Assembly (NCBI GenBank): GCA_963920705.1
Contig: OY987227.1
Coordinates: forward strand, 16,765,434 to 16,829,433
Length of the DNA stretch: 64,000 bases
From: Odiellus spinosus
Lineage: Eukaryota; Arthropoda; Arachnida; Opiliones; Phalangiidae
Direction: 5' to 3'
The position numbers were made by a program, and so were the translations under genes. A model generated the notes under the pieces. It saw only the letters and a list, made by a program, of their open reading frames with translations. It was not told the origin of the DNA and did no database searches. This document shows, piece by piece, positions 36,618 to 48,157 of this stretch; the first letter of the stretch is position 1; each line of letters opens with the position of its first letter.

Positions 36618-36734
36618 GCGGTGACATATTTGCCCACAAGGGCTGTGATAAGTTAGAAATATTGTCGAAAATGGAGGAGAATTAGGTCCTATTTCTGACC
36701 TATCACAGCACTTCGGGGCAAATACGTCAGTGCC
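36618..36734. mobile_element. Short MITE with ~45-bp inverted ends
   Basis: Left GTGACATATTTGCCC...GCTGTGATAAGTTAGAAATA pairs with the right arm, whose reverse complement reads ACTGACGTATTTGCCCC...GCTGTGATAGGTCAGAAATA. The 5-bp direct repeat AATTA flanks it (36,613-36,617 and 36,735-36,739). It is 117 bp with no coding capacity. Because AATTA is common in AT-rich DNA, the target duplication is only suggestive. Confidence 0.7.
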
Positions 36735-36739
36735 AATTA

Positions 36740-39700
36740 AAAATAACAAGTATAGCGGCATTAGGACGCAATTGAAGGCTACGAATCAGAATAAGCTTGA
36801 GGTAAGGTGGTAGCAGGAAAAACAATTTTTACGGAATTCGGGCGATAGATATTAACAATCTCTTTAAAAGAGGATACAAAGCTTTTTTTTTTTTTCTTCT
36901 TCTCACAAGTCACAAGAGGAGGGCGAAATATTTATTTTCAAAAGATAAGGAATAACCTACTCGAAGTAGTGTCAATGTGGGTGTTAAAAGTCACGCGGGT
37001 TTTTTTTTTTTTTTTTTTTTTGTTATTTTTTATTTTCGATTTTGAGGCGCTTTAAATTCATTCATACGTGACAAGCCTCTTCATTGAGGTACTTTTAAAA
37101 GTCGGGACGGATAAATGTAGTTTGTAAATGTAGCTATAGGGCACCAGCCCCTCGTAGTATTTATTTACCAGATAAGATATTGCGTGGAACTATATAACTA
37201 AAAATCACTTTGTTTTTAAAGACTATGTATTTTTTTCCATTTAAAATGAATAACATACCCATTTATCTCGAGTTGTAAGATCACGATAAAAGTGTAATCT
37301 AAAAGCATAGGTGTAATGGCAACGAAAACGAAGAGATTTAAAATAAGTAATCCTCCATGTGTTTTGATTCAATATTATCTCGAAACCAATACACTGAATT
37401 AAAACCGAATTTAGATTTATATTAATGATAACTAACTGGAAAATGTGGTTTTTCCAACTTGCCTAAGTAAAAAGATTAAGAATTTTTTTTCCCTAAAATA
37501 ACTCTTAAAAGTTGAGAAAACTTAAGAGAAATTTTAAATAAGCTTAAAATGATAATAAAGAACAAGAACCTGTTTTTATCTATTAGTTAATTTACAGTTA
37601 ACAAAAAATATTTCGAGGTATTAGAATTAAAAAAAGTTAAGAAAACTACAGAGCATTTGAAATTATCTCTCAAAGTTTAAAAATTTAAGATTCTAAACAT
37701 TAATCCGAAAATATTTTATGACCAAAGGAAATACTTCTTGAAAAGTTGAGACATAGACAGATCCATTTTTTATGAAATAGGCAAAGAACCTTTTACAGGA
37801 ACGCACCCATTGTAGGTTCATTTTTAGTCGAAACGGGTAATCTTAGAGGGAGGGAGGGGAGGGGTGGAAGAGGACTCAAATAAGAGACACGCGATTTTTT
37901 TTTTTTTTTTTTTTATTGTGGAGACTCCTTGGAGATATTTTCTCTGTAGGGAATTTTCTACTCCTAATCTCGTTGAAGAGAAGTTACTTATTTCTAACAC
38001 TGTATACAATCAGAACAGTATCATCGTAGGCTATATCAATTTTATGTTAACTTAAAGATTGAAGGAGCGAGTCTGTTTGTATACAGCCTACTAATTAAAA
38101 GTAGAAATAAAATATAGGTGCGGGCGTCTCCGTGATATACCTATATTGCATTTCACTCTTGAGTTTTCCAGACTAAATCAAAACTGAATAAATTTAATGT
38201 TCAGTGCCCCTTAGCTGGTGGCGATATTTTTTTGTTATTTTTTGATTCGTTCCGGACCTCAATGGTGCCATTTATCCTCGCATTTATCTTACGATGCGTG
38301 GCGACGATGCAGCCATAACACCACGGAACACTATAGCCTGTACAGACCCTCGTAGACAGAGGGAGAATTTTTTGATATCCGAAATCATGGAGAAAGTATA
38401 AAAGGGGAGCGAGGCGTGAGAAATTATGGTATAATAAATTAACCTTGGAACCAACTAAAAGAGCCGTTAAAAATAACCTATTTCTATGGAATATTGAAAA
38501 AACCTTCAAGGTTGAAATGGGACTGGTTAGGACGAAGTGGATTTAATTACTCAAGTAATTACGTATGTAACTTAACTGAGTACGTATTTATCAATGCCAA
38601 AGGCTGTAGTCAGCAGGGTTTATACAAACCTGGAAGTCTCAGGGAAATAAATTAAGGGCTTAAAGTATTAATAAAATTCGGAGGGACCAGGAAAATTTGA
38701 GGTTTGGGCATATTTGGTCTAAATGGGTTGTTTCATAAAATAATTAAAAACCACTTCAAGGTGACCTATTATTACTCCATTTTATTGATAAAAGTGGGTA
38801 GTTTAAGATTATCTCTCTTGGTTTTATCCGTGGTTTTATCTTAATATAATCAGTGGTCTTAGAGCTGGAATTTTCAGGGAAATATCGGTTTTTCAGTTTT
38901 TCCATATTGTGTCTGACTCTCCCTTTATACTTTCTCCATGCCAAGATCTTTTAGACATAACTTTTTTTCTTCCCTATAATTTTGATCGCCATCCATTTCC
39001 GGAAGGGGACACACAGACATACTCGTGTTCAATTTTTTTACGCGATCAGTTTTTCGTTCCGCTTGTTAGTTCAAAGATTTTTGATATAATCGACGTCACT
39101 GTCACTCGATACCGTTACCAAAAGCAGAGTGAACCTTCTGCGTCAGTGACACCAATCCTTATTATACTCGATTATTTATGATTTGAAAATATATAAGGGA
39201 AATGAGGAGAGGGGGGTTAAAAGTTCATTCGTACAAATTTGTTTATGAAAAAAGAAAAGTCGTCTTCTGTTTACTTTATTGTAACAGTGTGTTGAAAAAT
39301 AACCTGTTTACATTTTTATTCCTTAATTGGTCCCATCAAGGGACGGTGAAAGAGAAGAAAATGTGTTTTAATTTGATTACTTAGTTTGCATAATGGGTTT
39401 GATGTAAGTAATTGCCCGGTTTTTTTAGGATTTTAAAGAGATCTTGAGATTTCAAAGCTGTTTCTGGGAGTGATTTTTGGGAAATCGTGGTTATTTGCAA
39501 TAGAAAAGTTTAAGATTTTAGCATTGTCGTACGGGATTTTAGTCTAAACCAAATTTGACAGAAAAATAGACAGATTCATAAATTACTCAAATCCAAGGCG
39601 ATAAGTCCTCGAATCGGTACGCCATATCTATCCTGCGGAGCTCCTGTTTTATCTAACACCCTAAGCCCTGGTTAGTAGCTATGCCTGTCAGTAATTTATT

Positions 39701-40336
39701 TTGCCACACAGGGGGTAAACTCTTTCTGCTATATGTATCCTATTTTCTATTCCAACCAATTTCTCTCTTTTTCTAAGATAAAACTGCACTTGAACACAAA
39801 TATGACTAATTTGTAATTATTAGCCAAATCTGACCAGAACCGCTTTTGAACTATGATGTAGTTTTCGTGTAAAATATCACAAACTAACTCTTGTATTCCG
39901 CACCCACAATTTTTTCATGGTATGAGATTGTATATTTAGAAAATACGCAATTATTCGCTCCGGTATCTATATGACTTTGAAGCTTATTTCTTGTTTAATA
40001 TCTACCAATCATCTTTCATTTTGTATGCTGTCCTCGGCGGGAACCAATTAGTTCAGAATAAGAACAAATTATGAAACATCGATTTAACTTTTCACCCTAC
40101 CTTTTGTGATGGTAGAAAAAAAAACGACATCGGAGGGGCTTGTCCATATTTTAGATTTAATTATCTGGTAGAAATCCTGTTTGGTAATCTTCTTTTTTGC
40201 CTAATAAATAATAGGATACTAGAATTTGCGGTCAATTTAAAGTCTACGTGTAAACTTTTTTAAAAGTCATGGTTTTATTAGCGTAAATTTTTCGGCCTTT
40301 TTTTTTTCCGAACTAGTCTTTTCAAATTAAACTAAA
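36740..40336. other. Non-coding stretch with poly-T tracts
   Basis: Contains T13 at 36,883, T22 at 37,000 and T20 at 37,895. The last and the tract at 36,519 are preceded by ACGCGA, and the one at 37,000 by ACGCGGG. The open frames at 38,201-38,509 (minus) and 38,909-39,181 (plus) have no domain, signal or splice support. Confidence 0.45.
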
Positions 40337-40620
40337 GCCGCGTTCATACTAGACCTTGGAGTCGATTTAAACCGTTTCAAAACGTTTCGCTGGAGTCGTG
40401 TGAACCGTCTTTTCTGAAATCGATTTGATTCGATTTCTCGAAACTGCTTCGGGAATAGTTTCATATCGATTCGGTTTCAACAACCGGTAGATGAAGCTAC
40501 GATAAATCGATTTATAAAGATAATGCGTGAACACGTGACGCTTAAGTCGATTCCTTGCGATTTTAATATCGGTCCAATTTTACCATTACAAATCGATTAA
40601 GAAAATAGTCTAGCCGACGG
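40337..40620 (+). mobile_element. ~270-bp MITE family, copy 1
   Basis: Begins GCCGCGTTCATACTAGACCT and contains GTCGATTTAAACCGTTTCAA, TTTCGCTGGAGTCGTG, TCGAAACTGCTTCGGGAA, GATTCGGTTTCAACAACCGG, TAAATCGATTTATAAAGAT, GTGAACACGTGACGCTTAA and ATATCGGT. All have counterparts in copies at 41,333 and (inverted) 44,917. ATCGAT-type words recur throughout. Termini are degenerate, so the exact ends are approximate. Confidence 0.8.
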
Positions 40621-41332
40621 ACTTCCAATGCATATACTTTAGTAAATTCCAACTTGAATTGGCAGCGTGGTGAAAGCCACCGTCCCTTTGTCTCTAGGTA
40701 AACTGTCCTATCCTTGTTCCCGCTATAAATTCAAGATGAAATAAATTATAAATGAACTAGAAGGATCAGTTTAAGTTTTTAGCGCGTAGGAATCTAAACT
40801 CGCCTCGAATTAATAGTGATATAGAAGATTACAGTCTTAGAACGAAATTATTCATCATTAGAAAACTAGTTTAATACGGGAGTTATATTACTTCCAAGAT
40901 AGCATTTTAGTTTACAGTAAATCTACAATAAAAAGGGCTATATATATATAGAACTCGAGCGTTCATTTAAATATTTGTTGATATAATGGTAAAAGCTTCG
41001 GCGGATTTATACGCAATGTTAAATCTCTTAGATTAGAAGGTAGTTTGTGCTTAAAGCTACATGATAGGAACCATTTCTTTTCTTTTTTTTTTTTTTTTTT
41101 TTTCTCGCCAAACACGAGGAAAATTTTGTTTCCTTTAAGAAGAGCGCCGGCTATTTGGAATAAGAATGAAGTTTCTTTTCCTTTTTACTTTTATTTATTG
41201 CACTTTAAAGCTTTCCTTATGGAGTCGTAAAAATCGCTGCCCCTTCGTTATTTTTAGCTGATATCGCGCTTGAAATGAACGCAATATATTCGAAACATCA
41301 GTTGTTTGCGCGATTTGTCGGACTCTCACTAA

Positions 41333-41600
41333 CTGCGTTCAGCTAGGCCTTGGAATCGATTTAAACTGTTACAAAATGTTTCGCTGCGAAATCGTGCGAA
41401 CAAGAAATCGTCTTTTCTTGAATCGATTACATTCGATTCCTCGAAACTGCTTAGGGAACCAATTTCATTCCGATTCGGTTTCAAAAACCGATAGACTAAG
41501 CACAATAAATCGATTTATAAAGATGTGTGAACACCTGACGCTTAATACGATTCCTGGCGATTTGAATATCGGTTTGATTTTTTTACCATATCAAATTGAT
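41333..41600 (+). mobile_element. ~270-bp MITE family, copy 2
   Basis: Same order of landmarks as copy 1, beginning CTGCGTTCAGCTAGGCCTTG and running to ATATCGGTTTGATT. The right terminus appears lost after about 41,600. It lies in the same orientation as copy 1, about 0.7 kb downstream of it. Confidence 0.8.
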
Positions 41601-44600
41601 CAATTCTGTTGTTTTATTTAAGACTTTAGACTTAGAGCACCACGCTTAGAGGAACCCATTTTTAAACTGTAACGTCTTTGCTGTGTGAAATTAATAGTTA
41701 TAGCTAATAAACCATCTTGTTCATTGGTATTACTCCCTATTTGGACATCATTCGGTTCCCGTAGAGAGTAGCCTACATTACTAGCTGAGCAGGAAGGGGG
41801 TGGTAACCGTCTTTGGACGCTACTTTTTGCTAAGATGGAGAGGGGTGAGTGGTGCTTGGAAAAAAAAAAGTTCAATTTCAAAAGTGGAATATTTTGACTG
41901 TTTTTGGAAACGACCTGGGGCCTCTCGCTGATTTCGTAACTACTCAAGCTTTTTATCTGACACTCTTTCAAGATTAAACTGATTAAAATCAATCTGGCAA
42001 TGTATTGATTTTGGCGGGAAAGTTGGTGATGAGGGGTTTTCTAAACTATATACATTTCTCAAGGTCGTCCAACCCCCTTTTCCTTTAAGAGGTCTTTTAC
42101 GCGCCAAAAATGTCTCTATTTGAGAACAGTTTCGTGGCTTTGTCTGCAGAGAAAACTAAGATTGAGACGAATCATTTATCAGGAGAAACCCAAAAGCCCA
42201 ACCCTTCGCGACCTCCTACTCTATATCCAGTTACTGTCATAGATTGCAACTTATCGAAAGCTAAGTTAGGGTTATGGTTATACTTGAATGATAACGTAAA
42301 ATCGGATCGCGATACAATTCAAATAGAGTTATCTTTTGGACATTTTGCAATCTTGGGCAGAAACTCTAAAAAGGCGCTACAGTTTTTTGAAGTTTTCGAC
42401 CAAAGAAGGTTCAAACTGAAGTCGTTTCTTTTATCATTTGACCCATTTTTCCGAGAAGAAAGAACGAGAATGGGAGGAGGGAAGACCAAAAACCTTTTCT
42501 TCTTTTAAATTTAAGAACACCATGGGCGTTCTGGGACCCATCCATAAGCAAAGAAAAGCTAAAGACGTATAAAGTGCAGGAAAATAAGGTTTTCAGGTTT
42601 AGCTGTTGGGCATACACTTCTCGAACATTTTTTTTTTTTTTTTTTTGGAAGGGAACACCTTTTTTAGGCGCCCATTTGGAGGAATGCGCGCGTACCAAGT
42701 GAAAAGAACCACACCATCACACCCACTTTGAAAGGAGGGCTTTTTCTCTAGTCTTGTTCAATTTGAACTTCAGCGGGTTCCAAATCTATGGCTTCTTTTA
42801 TCTCCATAGTTTAGTATATATTGGAGATAGAGAGATCCTATAGTTTTCCAAGTGCTGAAGTATCATAATGACTAAAATTTATTTGGTTAGATATGATATT
42901 CTTAGAAACCTTACGGAGAAATGATACAAAATGTTATATTCCCATAGATATGAAAATAGTACGTAACTTTTCTCACGATTACTCACCCCAAAAACCTAAA
43001 ACAACGCTGTAGCTACCTGCTTTATATAAAATGTATAGTTCAAAGGAAAGCCGCCATTTACTCGTAACTTCGCTGGTGTGCCCTGAGAGCGCAAGGGGTC
43101 ACGACAACGTGTTAGCGAAAGATTTTTTAATAGGAATGGAACAAGGGGTCGGTCATTCCTATAAATTCCGTACGCTCCACTATAAATTTTAAATCCTCTT
43201 CAACTATCCCTCCATGTTTGGATTTCTTAAACATTCCGAAATATATCTCCAAATTATCCATAAAAATTTCACGAAATCCTACAACAATTCCAAACTCCTC
43301 AAATTGTTTTGGAAATCCTACATGATTTATTAAAAGTCTTACGAAAAATCCACAAATCGCAATTAAAAAAATTTATGAAATTCGGGAAAACAATTTCCAC
43401 ATTATTTTATTTTCAGTTTGACCCCTTGGTATGAAACTTATAAACCCTTAATTGGGTTACTTCATGAATATAGGTTAGTGTTTAATTAATTAATTAAACC
43501 TAATTTGCCTTTAGAAATTTTCTAGCACCTAGCCTTTTAAAACAACTTTAATAAAAGTGAACAAATCACATTTCGACATGAAAAATTGAAAATAAATTTA
43601 TAATTTTAATAAAATCCTAATTAGAGGTATCTTAATGTTAATAAGAAAACTGGGTTGATTATCCTTGGTACTGGTACAGGCCTGGTACAATACAAGAATT
43701 GTTTTTCTTTTGAGTAATGGAACATTTATATGGTTTGATGGTTATGGGCATCTATTCAGTATGACACTAGAGCTCACCAGGGTCATTAAGGGCGGGAACT
43801 GATGGAGTACATCTCCCGTCGTGTACGTTTTATATGTTTAATCGGGTGCAAAACTATAGTTTCTTTTACTGTAGTTCGGGAAAATGAATATCAGAAACTA
43901 TTTTCATCAACTATGGGGTTTAACATTGTGTATTATTCCTCTATTGTGTTCGTTAGTTTGTAAACTAATCGTAAACAACAACACAAAAACTCCCTGTAAC
44001 TTGTAAATTGTCTAAAACAAGGAAGAATGGAAATTTTTACATTATCTTAGAAATTATACGCCTAAAAGTTTGTTAAAAAAACATTAAATCTGCGTTCATA
44101 CTCTTTTGAACCGTTTTTGAAAGGTCTAATCATAAAATTTCGGGGTCATCCAAGTAGATTTTTGACCAAGAAGCATTATTATCTTCAATAGCCAATCCTT
44201 CAAAACAGTACAACTTTGCCCTTGATTGTCCTACAAAGACAGCTAGGTGATTGTATTTAGGAATTCGATCAAAAATTTCCATTCTCAACATTTCAATTTT
44301 GGGATTATTGTTGTATATTTGGAACATTTAATACTGTTAAATTGAACCGCATAAAAATGCCTAAAAATAGCAAAACCGACAATTATTCCTTATCTACCCT
44401 AAAAATATGCGTGCCTGAGGGAAGACTTTCCCGGGGTTGATTAACTACGGATAAGATTGAGAAATTTGGTAAATTATCAATTTAGTCGGCTCCTTTTTCT
44501 CCGAAAGATGAGGTACCGTAGCCTTTGTTCGGCCCCATTAACTCGTGTGTCTCTCTCTCCGGTATCTCGCTGAGAAATCTCAAATAATAGCTAACTATTT

Positions 44601-44916
44601 ACCACGGTCATATTTGCAAAGGGGTCCTTTATTTGGTGGCCCCTCATGCTCGCGCATGATGTCTCAATCATCACGAGATTCATGCTTAGATTCCATCTGG
44701 CCATTTTTTTCATGTTATTTTCAACTCGGGAGTCGATTAGGGAGAAAAATTGGAGTAAAACTATTGAAATGATACGTTTGCGGATAATTTCAGTTAACAA
44801 TCTTTTTACGTACTTATTGCACTTACGTTAATTTGTTGCTTTTCTTTGTTTGAACACAATTAGCAATTTAGTAAACATGACATTTATAAGCGCTTTAACC
44901 AAGGTCAATAGAATAT
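41601..44916. other. Non-coding stretch, no gene supported
   Basis: Frames of 124-132 codons at 41,618-41,992 (minus) and 42,110-42,508 (plus) are the longest here. They lack domain features, initiation context and splice partners, so I leave them out. Dispersed-repeat fragments lie at about 42,912-42,962 (+) and 43,892-43,970 (-), and T19 at 42,628. Confidence 0.45.
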
Positions 44917-45185
44917 AGCTACGGTCACACTAGCATTTCCTAATCGATTTGAATCGGTAAAATCAAACCGATATTCAAATCGCCAGGAATCGTTTTAAGA
45001 GTCATATGTTCACGCATTATCTTTATAAATCGATTTATTATAGATTCATTTTACGGTTGTTGAAATCGATCGGTATGAAACTGGTTCACGAAGCAGTTTC
45101 GAGACGGCTTCCTGTTCACACGACTCTAGCGAAATACGTTTTGAAACGGTCTAAATCGATTCCAAGGCCTATTACGAACGCAGCT
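44917..45185 (-). mobile_element. ~270-bp MITE family, copy 3 (inverted)
   Basis: The reverse complement of copies 1 and 2, and the most complete at both ends. The left end AGCTACGGTCACACTAGC and the reverse complement of the right end AGCTGCGTTCGTAATAGGCC, both leading into ...ATCGATTT, are imperfect terminal inverted repeats. This shows that the family is a non-autonomous DNA transposon. Flanks GAATAT and TATATT are too AT-rich to prove a target duplication. Confidence 0.82.
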
Positions 45186-46219
45186 TATATTGTTGGGCAA
45201 ACTGTAATATTTTCTTCGCAAGAGCTTTCGATTTTTGTTCGATGGCGCTGGCGTCGAAATTTTTTTGTAAAGCGCCTTTATCGAAATTCACTTCCACCTA
45301 AAATCACACGCATACCATATACTAGGCATATCTCCTTCCTGTGAAATAAGTATTGTAGTCTCGCTCATCTTGTTTATTTCTAGTGTAGCGAATTTATCAT
45401 CGCTTACGTTATCGAAAACTATTTTTTGTAGTATTATTACACGCGTATTTCAAGGGACTATATGGGCAAATTATGGGGCCCCAGAGAAAAAGATTTTTTT
45501 TTTTTTTTTTTTTTTAAATAAAAACAAAGACTCGACTCCGATCATGATATTGCGAAAATAGAAAACATTCCTTATTGGTCGTAAAATAGCGAGTGTAGGC
45601 ACCCGATTTGACTCATCGTTACTGTAGGTCTTTGGAGTATTAACGTTGGGTGCCGATACTCCTAAAATTTCTCCTAGGTCCTCCCATAAGAAGGAGATAT
45701 TCTACAGGTGTTTTTTGATGAATCGCTTTTAAAAAAATATAAATTTCGATAAGTTTTTTAGCGGGATCGCGAGAGGCTCCTATCGAAATTCCGACTAAAT
45801 TATTCTCGGTATTCTTGGCTGCAAGGTTTTTTATTTATAAAAAAATTTGGGTATTTTTTAATAGAAAAAAAAACCGGCTTGAAAAAGTTGAAAATATACA
45901 AGTCGCCTTTAGGTCTATTTTCTTCTCTATATAGGCGTACTTAATTACTTAATAGAGGCTATAAAACTTGTAATGAACTTGAATTGAGACGAATTACTTC
46001 ATTATTATGGATGATTTTATTTGGTGTTTGGTCTGGAGTGATATAGGAAAGGTTTACTGCGTTTAAATCTATTTGCCTGGATATAGTGGACCTAAATATA
46101 CTTAAACAATTTGATTTTGAAGTGAATTTAACGTACCTGAATCTATTGGGGATATATAGCTTAATAATTGGAAGGGATTAAATATTACTTCTGTTTGCTT
46201 CTTTGTAAAACCCTATTTC
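45186..46219. other. Non-coding stretch
   Basis: T22 at 45,494-45,515. I see no exon, RNA gene or element. Confidence 0.45.
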
Positions 46220-46226
46220 ATATTAA

Positions 46227-46542
46227 CAAGAATCCATTCAGGTTCCATAAGAATATGGGAGCATAGCTTTAGCCTCTGGTACCATCCTCCCAAACTTTGT
46301 AACAAAAGTTCGTCTGCAATTTTCGTAACATTTGTACGCTTAGATCTTTTTCTTTCGGCTCCATTTTTATTACCCAAAATATTATGTCTAGGTCGTTAGT
46401 GGCGCGGGTTAATAATATAATGTCAGGAGCGATTTACTTGAAAAATCGATTCGAAGCAGACGAACTTTTGCTACAAAGTTTGGGAGGATGGTTATTGAAT
46501 CGCGGCCCTCCCATATTCTTATGAAACCTGAATGGATTCTTG
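46227..46542. mobile_element. Fold-back MITE, ~93-bp inverted arms, 7-bp TSD
   Basis: Arms begin CAAGAATCCATTCAGGTT and share ATAAGAATATGGGAG, CATCCTCCCAAACTTTGTA and AAAAGTTCGTCTGC in inverted orientation. The direct repeat ATATTAA flanks it at 46,220-46,226 and 46,543-46,549. It is 316 bp with no coding capacity. The CA...TG ends and the 7-bp duplication match the pattern of the 1,549-bp transposon at 29,562, although the inverted repeats themselves differ. Confidence 0.85.
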
Positions 46543-46549
46543 ATATTAA

Positions 46550-47753
46550 TGTTTAGTTTTGGCAACAGTCTTGTGTTTTTCGTTATACTATTTCGGTATT
46601 TGTTTATCCCTTAACTCCAGAAGCTATTAGAACTCCCCTAAATATTTCTAGGTGTGTTTTGCGTAAATCCTTTATTTTAATTGCTATAAATATTTATCCG
46701 AGACTAAAAGTACCCCGAAACTCGTTAAAATAGACCCAACATAAAATGATCTTTTCCATATTTCCTTATATGGAGTCTTCAAAAAAAAAAAAAAAAGCTT
46801 AAATTTAATCAATTAGTTTTAAGTGAAAAATTAAAAACATTTATATCTCAAGTCCAATCATTTTCTAGTTTAAATTTTAATAAAGTTCCAAAATTATTTA
46901 ATTTTAAGTTCTCAAGTATCGCGATAGATGGCGGTAACGTATCAAGAAAGTTTCAAAATTCCGAAAAAATATATATATGAAAATAATGAGAATGAGTAAA
47001 AGCTCGTAGGCGTTGTGTGGAGTAATGCTTGGGGGTAAAGGAAAATTGAAAAGCGTGGGAGTTCTGTTATAAAACGAAAACCAGTTCCTCCATCAATGCA
47101 TCATTTCTTAAAATATTTAAATTTAATCCGAACAAAACCTCTATTCAAGGCTAATTAGTTTTATCAATCATTTTTTTTAGAGTAACGTGTAATTTGACTA
47201 CTGTTTACGCGTAGGGGGCGGTAGGCTAAGAAGGAATAAGTACACAATATTGCTTATAATAAGAAGAAACTGAACAATGCACTGATCCAAAAAATTAAAC
47301 AGGAAGTTCGAACTTGAGAGAAATTCTTTACATCGTAGGAGTTTCAAAGCGATGAAGAAAACTAATTTAAAAACAAAATTGATTGGAAGTTTAGGGACAA
47401 TATAGGAGGGTTGTTCTATAAATGAAAGTTATAAGCTAGCAAGTTGCTCTGCGCAGACTTGTGTTCCAAATCTTTCCGGATTATGTAGTTCGATAACAAG
47501 GAAGATCGATTCATCTTGCTCCGCGTATCGTAAACCCGATAGGCGCACTTCAAATCTTTAAAATGATTTGGGGGGGAAAAATGAGTCAATGACGTTAGTT
47601 TGTAGAAGTGAAAGGATTTAAACCATACGCGATCGAAACTTAAATCTTTTGAAATAAAAAAGGAAAAAACAAAAATTGAAGGGAAACTGAAATATATTTT
47701 ATTATTTGTTGACTCTTAAATTCTTTAAAAGATGATACTTACGTAAAAATCCG
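46550..47753. other. Non-coding stretch
   Basis: A16 at 46,781-46,796. No exon or element is recognised. Confidence 0.45.
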
Positions 47754-47757
47754 TAAA

Positions 47758-48153
47758 AGGGAGAATGCAAGCTAACAAGTTTTATCGTTTAAATATGCCT
47801 AATTCATCAGTAAAAAAAAAGTCACAAACAAATATTAAACTAGAAATAAATTTAAAACTTATCCAGAAAATAGGCTTAGCTGGATTCATGAAGACCCTAA
47901 TTTCCTCGCGTAAGGGGCTAGCTAGCAACCAATCGAAGATCTCGCTTTAACTACGGGCCTTTGCTCATTGGTCGCTATCCCTTACACGCGAGGAAATCAG
48001 GGTCTCCATGAATCCAGCTAAGCCTATTTCCTGGGTAAGTTTAAATTAATTTCTAGTATATTTGTTTCTAAATTTTGTTTACTGATGGATTAGGCATATT
48101 TAAACGATAAGGAATCGATTAAAAATCACTTGTTGTTGGGTTGCATTCTCCCT
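47758..48153. mobile_element. TTAA-type palindromic MITE, copy 1
   Basis: Nearly perfect 180-190-bp inverted arms. AGGGAGAATGCA at the left pairs with TGCATTCTCCCT at the right, and ATAGGCTTAGCTGGATTCAT with its inverted match near 48,008-48,027. The immediate flanks TAAA and TCAA are each one base from TTAA. A related element at 52,143 has intact TTAA on both sides. TTAA targets with AGGG ends fit Kolobok- or piggyBac-type transposition. No coding capacity. Confidence 0.85.
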
Positions 48154-48157
48154 TCAA

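Noticed and set aside
38201-38509. 102-codon minus-strand frame
   Set aside because: No domain, no splice context, composition like its neighbours.
41618-41992. 124-codon minus-strand frame as a gene
   Set aside because: Composition is like surrounding non-coding DNA and no domain or initiation context is visible.
42110-42508. 132-codon + strand frame as a gene
   Set aside because: No signal peptide, domain, splice partner or promoter; ends in a low-complexity F run near a purine-rich patch.
45006-45344. 112-codon + strand frame as a gene
   Set aside because: More than half lies inside the inverted MITE copy at 44,917-45,185.
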